This document shows, in pieces, positions 49,553-60,545 of a stretch of 64,000 nucleotides of DNA (position 1 is its first letter; every line of letters begins with the position of its first letter). Source of the DNA: JAGNDO01 sp963704975. Its GTDB lineage: Bacteria > Chloroflexota > Anaerolineae > Caldilineales > Caldilineaceae. Under the pieces are notes generated by a model. The model had not been told where the DNA came from. It did no database searches and was given only the letters and a program-made list of their open reading frames with translations. Position numbers and translations under genes: made by a program. The DNA lies in the NCBI GenBank assembly GCA_963704975.1, contig CAVPIK010000004.1, positions 1 to 64,000 of the forward strand. Reading direction: 5' to 3'.

Positions 49553-51775
49553 ATGAATGCGCCTCAGCGATCTGCTCATGAGACAATCCGGCTGGCACAC
49601 CGGTCCAACTTGTGCTTCACCCTCTTTCGCCCTTTCCTGATTCTTCTCTGGGGAATGTTGTTGATCGCCCAGCCCATACACGCCCAAGAAACCCCCTTGA
49701 TCCCGATCGTCCTGGCCGACGGCGCGGGGCTGACCGAGGATGCCCAGGCCATCAACCCCAGCGAGCAGCCCCAGCCGGTGGAAGAGGACCCGCTCCCCCC
49801 GTCCGTGCTTCTACCCCTGATCTACAACGCATTCCGCACGGGACCTGCCCAGGTGACACCTGAAGAAGGTGGGGAGGCCTTCTATAGCCCAAGCCAACTC
49901 CAGGTGAGGATTCCTGCCGGGGCCGTGATCAGCCAAGGTATCCTGCGCATTGGCCCGGCCAGCATGCCACCACCCGCGGGTCTCACGGATCTGAACCTCC
50001 TGGCCGAGGTTGAACTGCGGGATGCCGGGGGCCAGCCAGTCACATCCCTGGGCCAGCCCGCCACAATTCAATTCAGCTATGCCAACGTGGATCTGAGCCT
50101 GATCGACGAAGGTAGCCTGGCCATCCACACCCAGGATCCGACCGGGGTGTGGGTCAAGCTGCCCACAGATCTGGACAGCGGCAGTCGCACAGCCAGCGCC
50201 ACGGTCAACCACTTCTCTCCCTTCGGCCTCTTTGGATCCCCCCTTGTGGATGGGGTGGGCGCGCTGGCCATGACCGTGGACACAGCGGGGAATCTCTTCT
50301 GGTTCGACTTCCAATCCCTGACCATCCTGCAGAAGTCCCCAGGAGCCTCGGCCCCCACGGTCCGCTCGGATCTCCAGGGCATCAACACCCTGGTGGGCTT
50401 CGGCGATCTGGACATGGACCGGGCCACGGGGACGCTCTACTTCACCAACGGCCAGCGGGTCTATCGGATCGAGCCAGGCGCGCCGCCGGTGGCCATCTAC
50501 ACGCCAGTCGTGCCCGGCGGGGAGATCACCATCAACGGACTCAGCTTCAACCCCGGCGACGGCACCCTCTACGTGGCCACGGATCACCACGCTTTTCAGA
50601 TGGACCCGGCCACAGGAGCGCAGATCCGCAGCCTGAACTGCTTCCGCGTGGGAGGTGTCTGCCAGGAGGATCGGGTTGTGGATTTCCGGGACGTGGTTGT
50701 GGATGCGGGGGGACGGGTCTACGCAGCCACCCGGGAGTCGGCCCGGGGCAGCGTCGGTTTTGGGGACTGGGGCAATCTCTACTATTGGGAAAATGGCTGG
50801 CTGCCCGTGGCCTACGGCTTCGCCGATCCCCGGGGCCTGGCCGCGGATGACGCTGGCAACGTCTATGTGGCCAACTTCCGCGGGGAAGCGATTTCGGTGG
50901 TCTCTGGCGCGGATCCCAGCGTAGTGGGGGTGATGCGCAACGTGCCATTCCCCCGCTCCCTGGCGGTGTGGGGTGACAGGTTGATCGTGGCCGGCTATGA
51001 CACCATCGTGGCTCTGCCCCTGGTCCGGCGGGATGCCCTGGCCCAAGCGCCTACCATCACCGCCATTACCCCGGCGGGGGATATCTCCGGCCAGGGCAGC
51101 CGGGTCACAGTCCAGACCAGCGGCCATGATCCGATTCCCGCACACAATGTGCTGCGGGTGGGGGAGGTTATCATCCATGAGATGGCATCCTTCTCCCCGG
51201 AGGCCATCCACTACCAACTGCCTATTCAACTGACGCCTGTCACCGTGGCCAGGCATCTCTCGGTCCCGTCGGGTGAGTATCGCTTCTCGGTGGGGGCGAC
51301 CCAGTTCTCCCAGGGGGGCTTGCGCATGCCGGCACCGGGCGAATGGCACTTTGCCCAATGGTACATCACCGACACCCTCGGCGTGGCCCAGGGTGATTGG
51401 CTGGTTTGGACCATTGCGCCCGGCACACCCCTGCAGGGCCTGTTGTCAGAAGAAGCCCTATTCCCGCCCTGGGATGCCGACCGGGGTACTTGGCTTACCT
51501 ACCAGTTCAACGAACTAGGCCGCTTCACCTTCACCGTCACAGAGACCAACGGCATCAGCCTCACCCGCTATGTGGACGTCACCCGCACCGGCCCTGGAAA
51601 TCTGGGCGGCAGCGCCAACATCGACCCGGCCCAGGGCGGCGTGGTGATCTGGCAAAAGGACAACGTCCACGTGACTATAGCGCTGGAGGATCCGGAAGAG
51701 ACGGGGACGCTGAGCGTTCGGGTCGTCCACAAAGAGGGGATCGTCAGCAACGCCGGCAGTGTGACGGTTAACTGA
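49553..51775 (+). CDS. secreted ZU5-like/beta-propeller protein
   Basis: 740 aa, intact, ATG 49553 after AAAGGAGGTTTTCC. Signal peptide FLILLWGMLLIAQPIHA-QE. A Pro-rich stretch with PSVLLPLIYNAF is followed by a ZU5-like module: YSPSQLQVRIPAGAVISQGI to NHFSPFGLFG. A propeller of NHL/SMP-30-like repeats covers about residues 240-500: MTVDTAGNLFWF, LDMDRATGTLYFTNGQRVYR, LSFNPGDGTLYVATDHHAF, LAADDAGNVYVANFRG. C-terminal IPT-like and beta-sandwich segments follow (APTITAITPAGDISGQGSRV). It does not end with the YLP tail, but LLPLIYN near residue 88 resembles it. Confidence 0.75.
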   Translation: MNAPQRSAHETIRLAHRSNLCFTLFRPFLILLWGMLLIAQPIHAQETPLIPIVLADGAGLTEDAQAINPSEQPQPVEEDPLPPSVLLPLIYNAFRTGPAQVTPEEGGEAFYSPSQLQVRIPAGAVISQGILRIGPASMPPPAGLTDLNLLAEVELRDAGGQPVTSLGQPATIQFSYANVDLSLIDEGSLAIHTQDPTGVWVKLPTDLDSGSRTASATVNHFSPFGLFGSPLVDGVGALAMTVDTAGNLFWFDFQSLTILQKSPGASAPTVRSDLQGINTLVGFGDLDMDRATGTLYFTNGQRVYRIEPGAPPVAIYTPVVPGGEITINGLSFNPGDGTLYVATDHHAFQMDPATGAQIRSLNCFRVGGVCQEDRVVDFRDVVVDAGGRVYAATRESARGSVGFGDWGNLYYWENGWLPVAYGFADPRGLAADDAGNVYVANFRGEAISVVSGADPSVVGVMRNVPFPRSLAVWGDRLIVAGYDTIVALPLVRRDALAQAPTITAITPAGDISGQGSRVTVQTSGHDPIPAHNVLRVGEVIIHEMASFSPEAIHYQLPIQLTPVTVARHLSVPSGEYRFSVGATQFSQGGLRMPAPGEWHFAQWYITDTLGVAQGDWLVWTIAPGTPLQGLLSEEALFPPWDADRGTWLTYQFNELGRFTFTVTETNGISLTRYVDVTRTGPGNLGGSANIDPAQGGVVIWQKDNVHVTIALEDPEETGTLSVRVVHKEGIVSNAGSVTVN

Positions 51776-51892
51776 GTTGGCCGCCGGGGAACGTTCCCTG
51801 GCGCGCATCATCTGTGGTAGTAAGGTCAGTTTATAAGCAAGCGATCTGTTTGCGCTTTCCAAACCATATAGGTATTCCAAAGGAGTCGTTCT

Positions 51893-53485
51893 ATGAAACG
51901 TAGTTCTATGCTGGTCATATGTCTGGCGCTGACGGCCCTGTTCGTCCTCCTTGTGCTGACCGCCACCAGGACAGAGCGGGCAGTCGCTGCCCCTCATCTT
52001 CCCTACGCCACCACAATTACCGTTGATAGCAGCCGAGATGTGAGTACCAGCATGAGCGAACGCTGCAATACTCACACCCCCTGCACCCTGCGCCGCGCCA
52101 TTGTGCAGTCCCGCCTACTCCCCACAGAGGATAGGCCCGTCCTGATCCAGTTCAATATTCCCACCAGCGATGCGGGGTATGACGCGGCTCTGGGAATTTG
52201 GGAGATGGAAGTGAAGGGGACGGCTGAACCGGCCGTCTTCCGCACCATCGAAGGAGGACAAATCACCATCGACGGTACAACCCAGCCTGGCGGCCGCACG
52301 ACAGGCCCCAAGATCATCCTCGTTGGTCCGAGCACAGGAAACAAAAACGGTCTCATCGTTGGCGTCAACGGGACCGGCGCACACGATAGCAACGTTGTGC
52401 GCGGCCTAGGCTTCCAAAATTTCAAGGATCACATCACGGTTAATTCTAATGACAATCTCATCGAGCAGAACTGGTTCGGCCTGGCCAGCAACGGGCTGAG
52501 CGCCTACCTGCGGGACAACAATCCCCAAAGTGGCAGCGGTTCTGGCGGCCTGGTCTTTACCAGTGGCAGCAGTGGCAATAGCGTACAGGACAATGTCTTT
52601 TTGGGGCTGAGTGGTGTGGCTGTGGCCGTGCGCGGCACATCTCAGACGATCCGTGATAACTTCATCGGTACGCGCTACGACGGCCAGGTGACGGAAAAGC
52701 AGACGGATCCTACACTCATCTGTACGCCGGTAGATTGGCTGGGCGGCAGCGGCATTAGCGTTGCCGACACCGACAATACCATTGTGGAGAATGTCTTTGC
52801 CGGTATCCGTATCCAGGTTTCTCAGTGGTCGCTGCAGGCCGATGCCATCCGCGTCAGTGGGCAGCGCCACACCATCCAGAACAATCGCATCGGCCTGGAC
52901 GTCGACGACACGCCGGTTGGCGTGTGCGGCCGGGGGATCTACCTCTCTGATGGGCCGAAAAATTTACAGGTTCTGCACAATCAGATCGTTGAAGCGGAGC
53001 TTTCAGCCATCTCTTTGAATGGAATTCTGTACGACGCCAACACCCTGCGCGGCAATGTGATCGTGAAGAACAGGACATGGCCGCAGATCGATGGCAGCAC
53101 CAAACCGGAGGACGCCATTCAAGTCAACCCCAGTCTGCCCGACCCGCTGGAGAATTTCGTGCCAGCCCAGGTGACGGAGATCGACGGGGTGACAGTGAAG
53201 GGAAGCGCCGTCTCTGCTTGCGCCAACTGTGTGATTGAGTTGTTCCTCGACGACAAGGACGGCGTGGTAGAGGCGTTGGCTTCGTTGGCTGTAGTGACCG
53301 CCAATGCCCAGGGGAACTGGACGGCCACGTTGTCTGCACCGCTGACCAGCGACCAGGGTATCCGCACGACCAGCACCACTGCCCAGTTCAACACCATCCC
53401 CAATATCAGTGCTGGGACAACCTCCGGCCTATCAGATCTCTATGTGAGTGGCTACGACATATATCTACCCCTGGTCGTTCGCTAG
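51893..53485 (+). CDS. secreted right-handed beta-helix protein with YLP tail
   Basis: 530 aa, intact. Signal peptide LVICLALTALFVLLVLTATR, then a CSLREA-like opening: TTITVDSSRDVST, Cys pair in ERCNTHTPCTLRRAIVQ. NosD/pectate-lyase-like beta-helix repeats follow: NVVRGLGFQNFKDHITVNSN, NSVQDNVFLGLSGVAVAVRG, HTIQNNRIGLDVDDTPVGVC. A beta-sandwich with FVPAQVTEIDGVTVKGSAVS closes the protein before the tail YDIYLPLVVR. No catalytic residues are evident; carbohydrate binding at the cell surface is the likeliest role. RBS AAAGGAG is 8 nt before the ATG. Confidence 0.82.
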   Translation: MKRSSMLVICLALTALFVLLVLTATRTERAVAAPHLPYATTITVDSSRDVSTSMSERCNTHTPCTLRRAIVQSRLLPTEDRPVLIQFNIPTSDAGYDAALGIWEMEVKGTAEPAVFRTIEGGQITIDGTTQPGGRTTGPKIILVGPSTGNKNGLIVGVNGTGAHDSNVVRGLGFQNFKDHITVNSNDNLIEQNWFGLASNGLSAYLRDNNPQSGSGSGGLVFTSGSSGNSVQDNVFLGLSGVAVAVRGTSQTIRDNFIGTRYDGQVTEKQTDPTLICTPVDWLGGSGISVADTDNTIVENVFAGIRIQVSQWSLQADAIRVSGQRHTIQNNRIGLDVDDTPVGVCGRGIYLSDGPKNLQVLHNQIVEAELSAISLNGILYDANTLRGNVIVKNRTWPQIDGSTKPEDAIQVNPSLPDPLENFVPAQVTEIDGVTVKGSAVSACANCVIELFLDDKDGVVEALASLAVVTANAQGNWTATLSAPLTSDQGIRTTSTTAQFNTIPNISAGTTSGLSDLYVSGYDIYLPLVVR

Positions 53486-53608
53486 TTCGGTTTATAAATA
53501 GTTGTGGTCACCCAATCTCGCATGTGCCCTAAAAAATGACCGAACGGCCAGTTCTTCCCAGATTATTGAGCAGACGCACCCCATTCTCTTAAATCAAGGA
53601 GGTCAAGC

Positions 53609-56600
53609 ATGTCCCGTTTTCGTGTCTCTCACCGTCCATTCCCCCTATCTCGATTGAGCGGATATCTGCTCGCCCCCCTCTTCTTGCTTGTGTTGGCAGG
53701 CATTCTCTTGTTGTCCCTGGCACCGCCCGTGTGGGCAATCGATCACACCGATGATGATCGCTTGACCGGTGTCAGCGCACCGCTGATAGCCCCCTCCTTC
53801 GCCGGTGGATCAGGAACCCCGGCAGATCCATATCTGGTGGCCACGGCGGAACAGTTGAACAGTGTCCGGGATCACCTGGACGCTCACTTCCGGCAGACGG
53901 CGGACATCGATCTGGGCGTCGCGCCCTGGAATGGGGGCGAGGGCTGGGTGCCCATGGGCACTTCCCTGGCTCCGTTCACCGGCAACTATGACGGGGATGG
54001 ATACGCTATCCGCAATTTGACCATCAACCGCCCTAACTCGTCCTATCAAGGTCTCTTTGTGAGAATCAGTGGGGCGTCGTTTCTCAACGTCCATCTGCAA
54101 GATGTGGATCTACAGACGAAAGGAAATAGCGGCGCGCTGGCCGCAGATATCCGGGCCGACAGCCGGATCGAGAAGCTCACCGTCACCGGGGCAATCTATG
54201 GCGGCCAGGGTTCGTATGTGGGCGGGCTGGCGGGGACCATGAGCAGCAGCCTGTTGCATCGGGTGGCGGTGACAGCCACGGTGCAGGGCGCTTCCTACAC
54301 GGGCGGGCTGATCGGTTCGGTGGTCAGCGGCGGAGAGATTCGCCACACCCACAGCGCGGGCAGCGTCCAGGGTTTGGATCGGGTCGGCGGGCTGGCGGGC
54401 TACCTGGAGAGTGGCATCCCGATTGTCTCGGATACCTACAGTTGGGCCTCAGTCAGCGGCAGGGAAAATGTGGGCGGCCTGATCGGGCAAGACTTCACCG
54501 GCCGCATCTATCGATCCTACAGTTCTGGACCGGTCACCGGGACCGGCACGTATGTGGGCGGTTTCTTGGGCCAGAGTGGTCCCACCAGCTTCGACTGCTA
54601 TTGGGATACCCAGAGCTCCGGGCAACTCACCAGCGCCGGCGGCGAGGGGGTGACGGGCAAGACCACCGCCCAGATGCAGCAGCAGGCCACCTATCAGCAC
54701 TACAATTTCATCGCCCTGTGGACGATGGACGCGGGCAACGGCTACCCGGTCTTCCAGGATCTGGATCGGTACGCGCTGCCCCAATCGGTGGATCTGGCTG
54801 ACCTGGCGGGGTCCGGCACCCTGCAAGATCCCTATCTGATCACGACCCTCCATGAACTGAACGCTGTGCGCCAGGATCCCACCGCCAGCTATTGGGTCAC
54901 GAACGATATCGACTTGGCCGACACGGTGGTCTGGGACTATGGCCGGGGCTGGACGCCGATTGGCGAGTCGTTGAAGCCATTCACCGGGAACTTTGACGGC
55001 GGTGGGCATACCATCCGAAACTTGACCATCAATCGACCCAGGACATCCTTCCAGGGTTTTTTCCAGAAGGTAGACGGGGCAGAATTGTTCAACATTCGTC
55101 TGCAAGATATGAGTTCTACAGACTGGGGGAAACAGCGGCGGATTGGCCTCAGTGATCCGGGACAACAGCATCCTGGAAAAGATCGAGATCGACGGTTCTA
55201 TGATCTCCAAAGAGCATTCGTATGTGGGCGGGCTGGTGGGGACCATGCAGCGTAGCCGGTTACATCGGATAACGGTGACGGCCACGGTGCAGGGCGCCTC
55301 CTACACGGGTGGCCTGATCGGTTCGATTGCCAGCGGCGGAGAGATTCGCTACATCCACATTGCAGGCAGCGTCCAGGGTGTGGACCAAGTCGGTGGGCTG
55401 GTGGGCTACCTGGAGGATGGTATTCCGGAGATCTACGATAGCTACAGCCGGGCCGCGGTCCACGGCGCAGAGCGTGTGGGCGGGCTGATCGGGCAGATCA
55501 AGACCGGGAAGGTCGAGCGATCCTACAGCGCCGGGCCGGTGAGCGGCACCGGCATCTATGTGGGCGGCTTCATGGGCCAGGGCACAGGCACCTCCTGTGA
55601 CCGATTGTTATTGGGATACCCAGACCTCCGGCCAGAGCAGCAGTGCAGGCGGCGAGGGCGTGGCGGGCAGAACCACTGCCCAGATGACCTATCCCCACGC
55701 GGCTGACACCTATGCGGAATGGGATTTTCAGACGATCTGGGCGGCGGATGTGGAGGGCACGCGCAACGACGGCTACCCCTATCTGGATCCCCGGGGCTCA
55801 GATCAATCCGATGTGCAGGTGTACATTCTGGGATCGAATCGCATGTCCCCCGGCCAGGTGGTGGACTACGCAGTGAATTACGCCCACTATCTGACCGAAC
55901 CGCTCCAGGACGCCTTGCTGATCGTGCGGCTGCCCTATCTGGCCACCTATCAGGCCAGCACACCCCAGGGGACCTACTGGCCCCAGCGCCACGAAGTTTT
56001 CTGGGAACTGGGCGATCTGCCCGCTGGCACCAACGACCGGGCCCTGGTCAGCGTGGAGTATGGCTGGGGCATCCCCCGGGACAAAGTGGACAACCTGGCC
56101 GCAGTGCTGGTGGGGCAGAACTATGAGGCGGATCTGCTGAATCGTGCCGCATATCAGAGCTATACGCCCCTGGCCACAACGGCCACCCAACCCCTCACCC
56201 AGGCCCAGTGGGAGGACGAAGCCAGGGCCAATCTGGATCTGAACACCCTCTACACCCAGGCCGTGAACGACGGCTATACCTGGGCCAGCAGCCAGCGGGT
56301 GACCCTGAACAACGGCACGATCCACGCCCAGGCCACCCTGCTGCATCTCCAGAGTCGGGCTGTACGCATCCTCCAGATGGAGGGCGGCAATGCCCAAGCT
56401 GTGACCCATGCCACCAATTTCTACAGTGCGGAAGATGTCAACGGCGGCATGAGCTGGGACATGGTAACCAACGAGCAACGATACTGGGGCGATTGGGACG
56501 CCAGCGTGGGCGCGGCTTGGCCGGGAACCGCCATCAGCCCGGAATCCTGTGACGGTGCGGGCTGCTGCCTGAGTAATTGCCTGGCCAAGGTCGCAGTCAA

Positions 56601-58089
56601 TGCGGTGGCGGGCAAGTTTGGCACGGCCATGAACGCTGCCCTGACCGGTTACGGCTGTGCCACCGCTTTCCGCACGCAAGATCTGTCAGCCATGGCCCAG
56701 TGCGCGGCCAGCCTTGGAGAAGAATTGGTCAGCGTCAACAACGTGCCCATCCTGGGCGAGTTGGCCGGCATCACCGAGTGCTTGGCCCTCTGTGCCGGGG
56801 ACCCAAATAGCAACGACTGCACGAAGGATCTGGTCACCTGCGAACCGTCCTGGTGGAATCTTTATGAGTGGATCGACATTCCCAGCCGCACCATCTGGCG
56901 CTGCAAGGATGGCTGTTTCAGCAGTGTGCCGGAGTATGTCCCCTGCGCGTATGGGCAATGTTGCGTGCCCGGTAAGGGCTGCGTCTCTGGGGATGCCTGC
57001 AAACGCAGCGTGAACGATCCGCCTCGAGACCCCAACGAGAAGTACGGCCCGTCAGGGGAGTTGATCCCTGGCCAGTGGGTGGACTATCTGATCGAATACG
57101 AGAATGTGGGTGCGGGCGCAGCGGAGGGCGTCTACATCACCGACTATCTGGACGATGTCTTTGATGCCACCACCCTGCAAATCGGCCCGAATGCCTCCTA
57201 CTACCCGTCCGTCCGTCTGCTCACCTGGGATATTGGGCAGTTGGCCTCGGTTGGGCGGCCCGGCTCCACGGGCCAGGTCACCCTCACCGTGCGCCTCAAG
57301 GACGACCTGCCCGGCGGCACCATCGTGAGCAACCAGGCCACGGTCATCTTCCCCACCGTGCCGGAAGAGACCCCCACCGGCGCTGTGATCAATCTGATAC
57401 AGCCAGTGGTCGCCACCCCCCAGGAGCTGACCACGGCCTACATGACCCCTCGGTCCATCACCTTGGCCGGGCGGGAGGTGAGCAGCCAGCCCCTGACCTT
57501 CGAGATTGTCGAACAGCCCCGGGGCGGCACCCTCACCGGCACATTGCCCAATCTGACCTATACCCCCGCGGAAAACTTCACCGGCCCGGACAGCTTCAGC
57601 TTCCGGGTGGACAACCTCACATCCACCAGCCGGGCGGCCCAAGTGCGGATCGAAGTCACCGCTGCCGGGGATGCCACGCCGCCCACCGTGCTGTGGACCA
57701 GTCCCGCTGCGGACGCCAAGAACGTCACCGCCTCGGCCAGTCCGGTCTTCACCGACACATCGGGCACAACCTCCGTCCCGGTCTATGCGCCTGTGATCGT
57801 GATCGGCGTCTCCGAGCCGTTGAGCGAAACCACGGTCACCACGGCCACGGTGACGTTGACCGACGGCGCGGGCAAGCTGATCAACGGCACTGTGCGGGTT
57901 GACGGCGGCAGAAACCAGATCGTCTTTGCGCCGCGGGTGGCGTTGGCCAATGGACAATACACGGTCACGGTGAGTGTGGGCGTGGCCGATCTGGCGGGCA
58001 ATGGGTTGGCTGCCCCCTACGTTTGGCGTTTCACTGTGAATGATGGATCGGCAGGAGCAGATATCTACCTGCCTGCCTTGCAGAAGTAG
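53609..58089 (+). CDS. giant secreted GLUG-repeat surface protein with YLP tail (two frameshifts)
   Basis: About 1492 aa after removing extra bases near 55122 and 55606. The second correction matches the internal paralogous half (FDCYWDTQSSGQ versus TDCYWDTQTSGQ). Signal peptide ending PPVWA-ID. Two copies of a head unit, each with PYLVATAEQLNSVRDHLDA/PYLITTLHELNAVRQD and GLUG repeats (YVGGLAGTMSSS, YTGGLIGSVVSGGEIR, ENVGGLIG). The chassis then follows as in the 38877 protein: GQVVDYAVNYAHYL, GYTWASSQRVTLNNG, a Cys-rich part with GCCLSNCLA and QCCVPGKGCV, RDPNEKYGPSGELIPGQWV, a cadherin-like and a Big_5-like domain. It ends DIYLPALQK. Its last 500 bases closely match 43640-44300. Confidence 0.82.
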
Positions 58090-58247
58090 ATGATCAACCG
58101 GGCGATCTGCGGGAGATCGTTCCACAGCAGATCGCTCGGTTTGACGGCTGAATTGGCCGGAAAGGGGTGGACGATAGAAGGAGTTTCGCTCTTGGCCTTT
58201 TTCCGGCATGACGAACAACTTGCTTCCACCAAGAAGGAGATGGACAG

Positions 58248-60250
58248 ATGAACAGGCACCAATACAACAGAATAGCGGTTATGGCTCTGCTCTTGACTTT
58301 GCTTTTGGTTCTATCTGGGGGGGGCTCCCTCACGTTGATTGCTGCACCCACCGAAGATGTGTCGCCGACCATTCCCCTGTCCGTGGCTGAATTCAGTTGC
58401 GGGGACGTGACCGAGATCCCCGAGGCCGAGTGCCAAGGACTGGTGTCCCTCTACACCGCCACGGGCGGGGAAAACTGGACCAACAAGACAGGCTGGTTGC
58501 AAACCAACACCCCGTGTACGTGGTATGGGGTTTCGTGCAGCGGGGATCGGGTCAACTGGCTGTCGTTGTACGACAATCGATTGGCGGGCGCTTTGCCGCC
58601 GGAGATCGGCAACCTCACGGCCCTGACTGGATTCATCTTGAGCAACAATCAATTGACCAGTTTGCCGACCCAGATTGGCAATCTGACCGCCCTGACCTGG
58701 CTCAACTTGGACAGAACCAAATGACCAGCGTTCCATCCGAGATCAGTAACCTGACCTCCTTGACGGGTCTGGGGCTGGCCAATAATCAGCTGATCAATTT
58801 GCCGTCCACCATCGGGGCGTTCTCCAAGGTGCAATGGCTCGGCCTTTCCAACAACCTGCTGACCGGTCTTCCGACCCAGATCGGTTCCCTCGCCGCGCTG
58901 ACGGAACTCTATCTGGACGGCAATCAACTCACCACGTTGCCGACGGAGGTGGGCAACCTGGCCGCGCTGGAATATCTGCATCTGCACGGCAATCCCCTGA
59001 CCGGTGAAGTGCCGACCTTCCTCGCCAATCTGCCCGCTCTGGGCGTGGGCGACTGGTTCTTCTCCAGCCCCTTCACTTTCTATAACACGGGCTGGTGTGA
59101 GCCAGCATCCGGCCCGGTGCCAAGCTGGTTGGCCACCATCGAGTATGCCGGCACCGGGTTGATCTGCGGCCAGCCGACCGGCGGGATCAGCGGGCAGGTC
59201 ACCCTGGCCACGGGGCCTGCGGCCCCTGGCATCCAGGTCACTCTCTACCGTCCCCTGGCCGGGGAAGGGGGACAACAGGAAGGGCAGACATGGTTGACGG
59301 TCATACACACCCGCACTAGCCCAGACGGGATGTATACCTTCGACGGCCTGGGCCAGGGGATCGACTATCGGGTGCACTTCATGGACCCGACGGGCCGTTA
59401 TGCCTCTCTTTATTACGATAACAAGTTCCACCGGGAACTGTCCAGGCCGGTGACGGTCACTCTGGGCCAGATGCGCACGGGGGTGGATGCGGTGCTGCGC
59501 CTGCCCGTGCCCCCGACGGTGGATGTGGAGAGCGGCGGCGCGGTGACTTTCAACCCGGATGGCACGGTCAACATCAACCAATGGCGGGGCGGACGAACCC
59601 CTATCACCATCACCCTGCCCGTCACCTGCACTGGTGGCATAACACCCACGGATGTGACCCTGGTGATGACCCCGCCAGGGACGAACTATCCCATGACCGG
59701 GATCGGGAGTGACCTCTACCAGGCCACCATCCCGGCAGCGGAGGTGGCTGCTGCCACCCTCACAGTCTCCTATAAATGTGAGGCGGCTGCCCAGGAGACG
59801 CCGGTGGGCCAGGTCACCCTCTACGATCCCAGCGGCATCATCACCGATGCCCAGAGTGGCCAGCCCGTGGTGGGGGCCACGGTGACCCTCTATCAGGTGC
59901 CGGGCTGGTTGCCCCGCACCGGTCCCACGGACACCCGGCCCAACACCTGCGAGTCCAACCTGTCCAAGGCCCCGGGCGCGGCCTGGAGCCAAGCAGCCCC
60001 CACGGAATTGGGATTGATCGCCAACCCCGATGTCGTCATGGAAATCGAGCCCCAGATCGCCCAGCAACAGACCAACGAGATCGGCTACTACGGCTGGGAT
60101 GTCTCCGATGGCTGCTGGTATGTGAAGGTGACAGCGTCGGGCTACGCCGCCCTCACCAGCCCAGTGGTGGGTGTGCCCCCGGCGGTGACGGATCTGGATC
60201 TGGTGTTGGCACCAGTCCAGGAGATCTATCTGCCCCTGGTGCTGCGGTAA
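58248..60250 (+). CDS. secreted leucine-rich-repeat protein with YLP tail (one frameshift)
   Basis: About 667 aa once a missing G near 58705 is restored (NLDR becomes NLGQNQMTSVPS). Signal peptide MALLLTLLLVLSGGGSLTLI. The cap CQGLVSLYTATGGENWTNK and WYGVSCSGDRV resembles plant-type LRR N-caps. Seven or so LRRs follow (GNLTALTGFILSNNQLTSLP, GSLAALTELYLDGNQLTTLP). Two Cna-B/SdrD-like or carboxypeptidase-regulatory-like beta domains follow (GISGQVTLATGPAAPGIQVT, GIITDAQSGQPVVGATVTLY). The tail is EIYLPLVLR. A broken copy of its start lies at 44521. It was probably once the partner gene 3' of each chassis protein. Confidence 0.82.
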
Positions 60251-60265
60251 TCGTCGGCGAAAAAA

Positions 60266-60313
60266 AGAGGGAGCGGGTGACAGATCTATTGAAATCTGTC
60301 ACCCGCTCCCTCT
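60266..60313. terminator. 20-bp perfect hairpin after the LRR gene
   Basis: AGAGGGAGCGGGTGACAGAT (60266-60285) pairs with its exact complement at 60294-60313. A run of A precedes it, so a U-tract would form only on minus-strand transcripts; it may instead block plus-strand RNA decay. A second stem, GGAGGCGCACCC/GGGTGCGCCTCC, lies at 60323-60351. Confidence 0.65.
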
Positions 60314-60432
60314 GTGGTGTCGGAGGCGCACCCACGCCGGGTGCGCCTCCCTCCCGCGCGCATGGCCTCTTCGATTGTGCCAACCCTGTCCTGAATCCCT
60401 GGATCCACTCTGTTGTTGCCCATGCGTAAACG

Positions 60433-60461
60433 TTCACCAAAGCCTGAATCTATGATATGAT
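60433..60461 (+). promoter_or_regulatory. candidate promoter for the acyl-CoA synthetase
   Basis: TTCACC (60433-60438) and TATGAT (60456-60461), 17 bp apart, lie 85 bp before the ATG at 60546. Confidence 0.45.
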
Positions 60462-60545
60462 CTTGAGGATTGCTCAGATCTCAGGATGATGTTCCTGGTG
60501 ACACGCCCATTTTTTTGTCCACTTTGTGGAGACAGACGAAACCCT

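Noticed and set aside
49553..51775. YLP-type tail in the 49553 protein
   Set aside because: Its C-terminus is SVTVN; the LLPLIYN near residue 88 is internal and N-terminal, so it is not counted as an instance.
38519..60250. Island as a prophage or integrative element
   Set aside because: No integrase, capsid, portal, terminase, relaxase or tRNA attachment site is visible; the contents are all secreted proteins and remnants.
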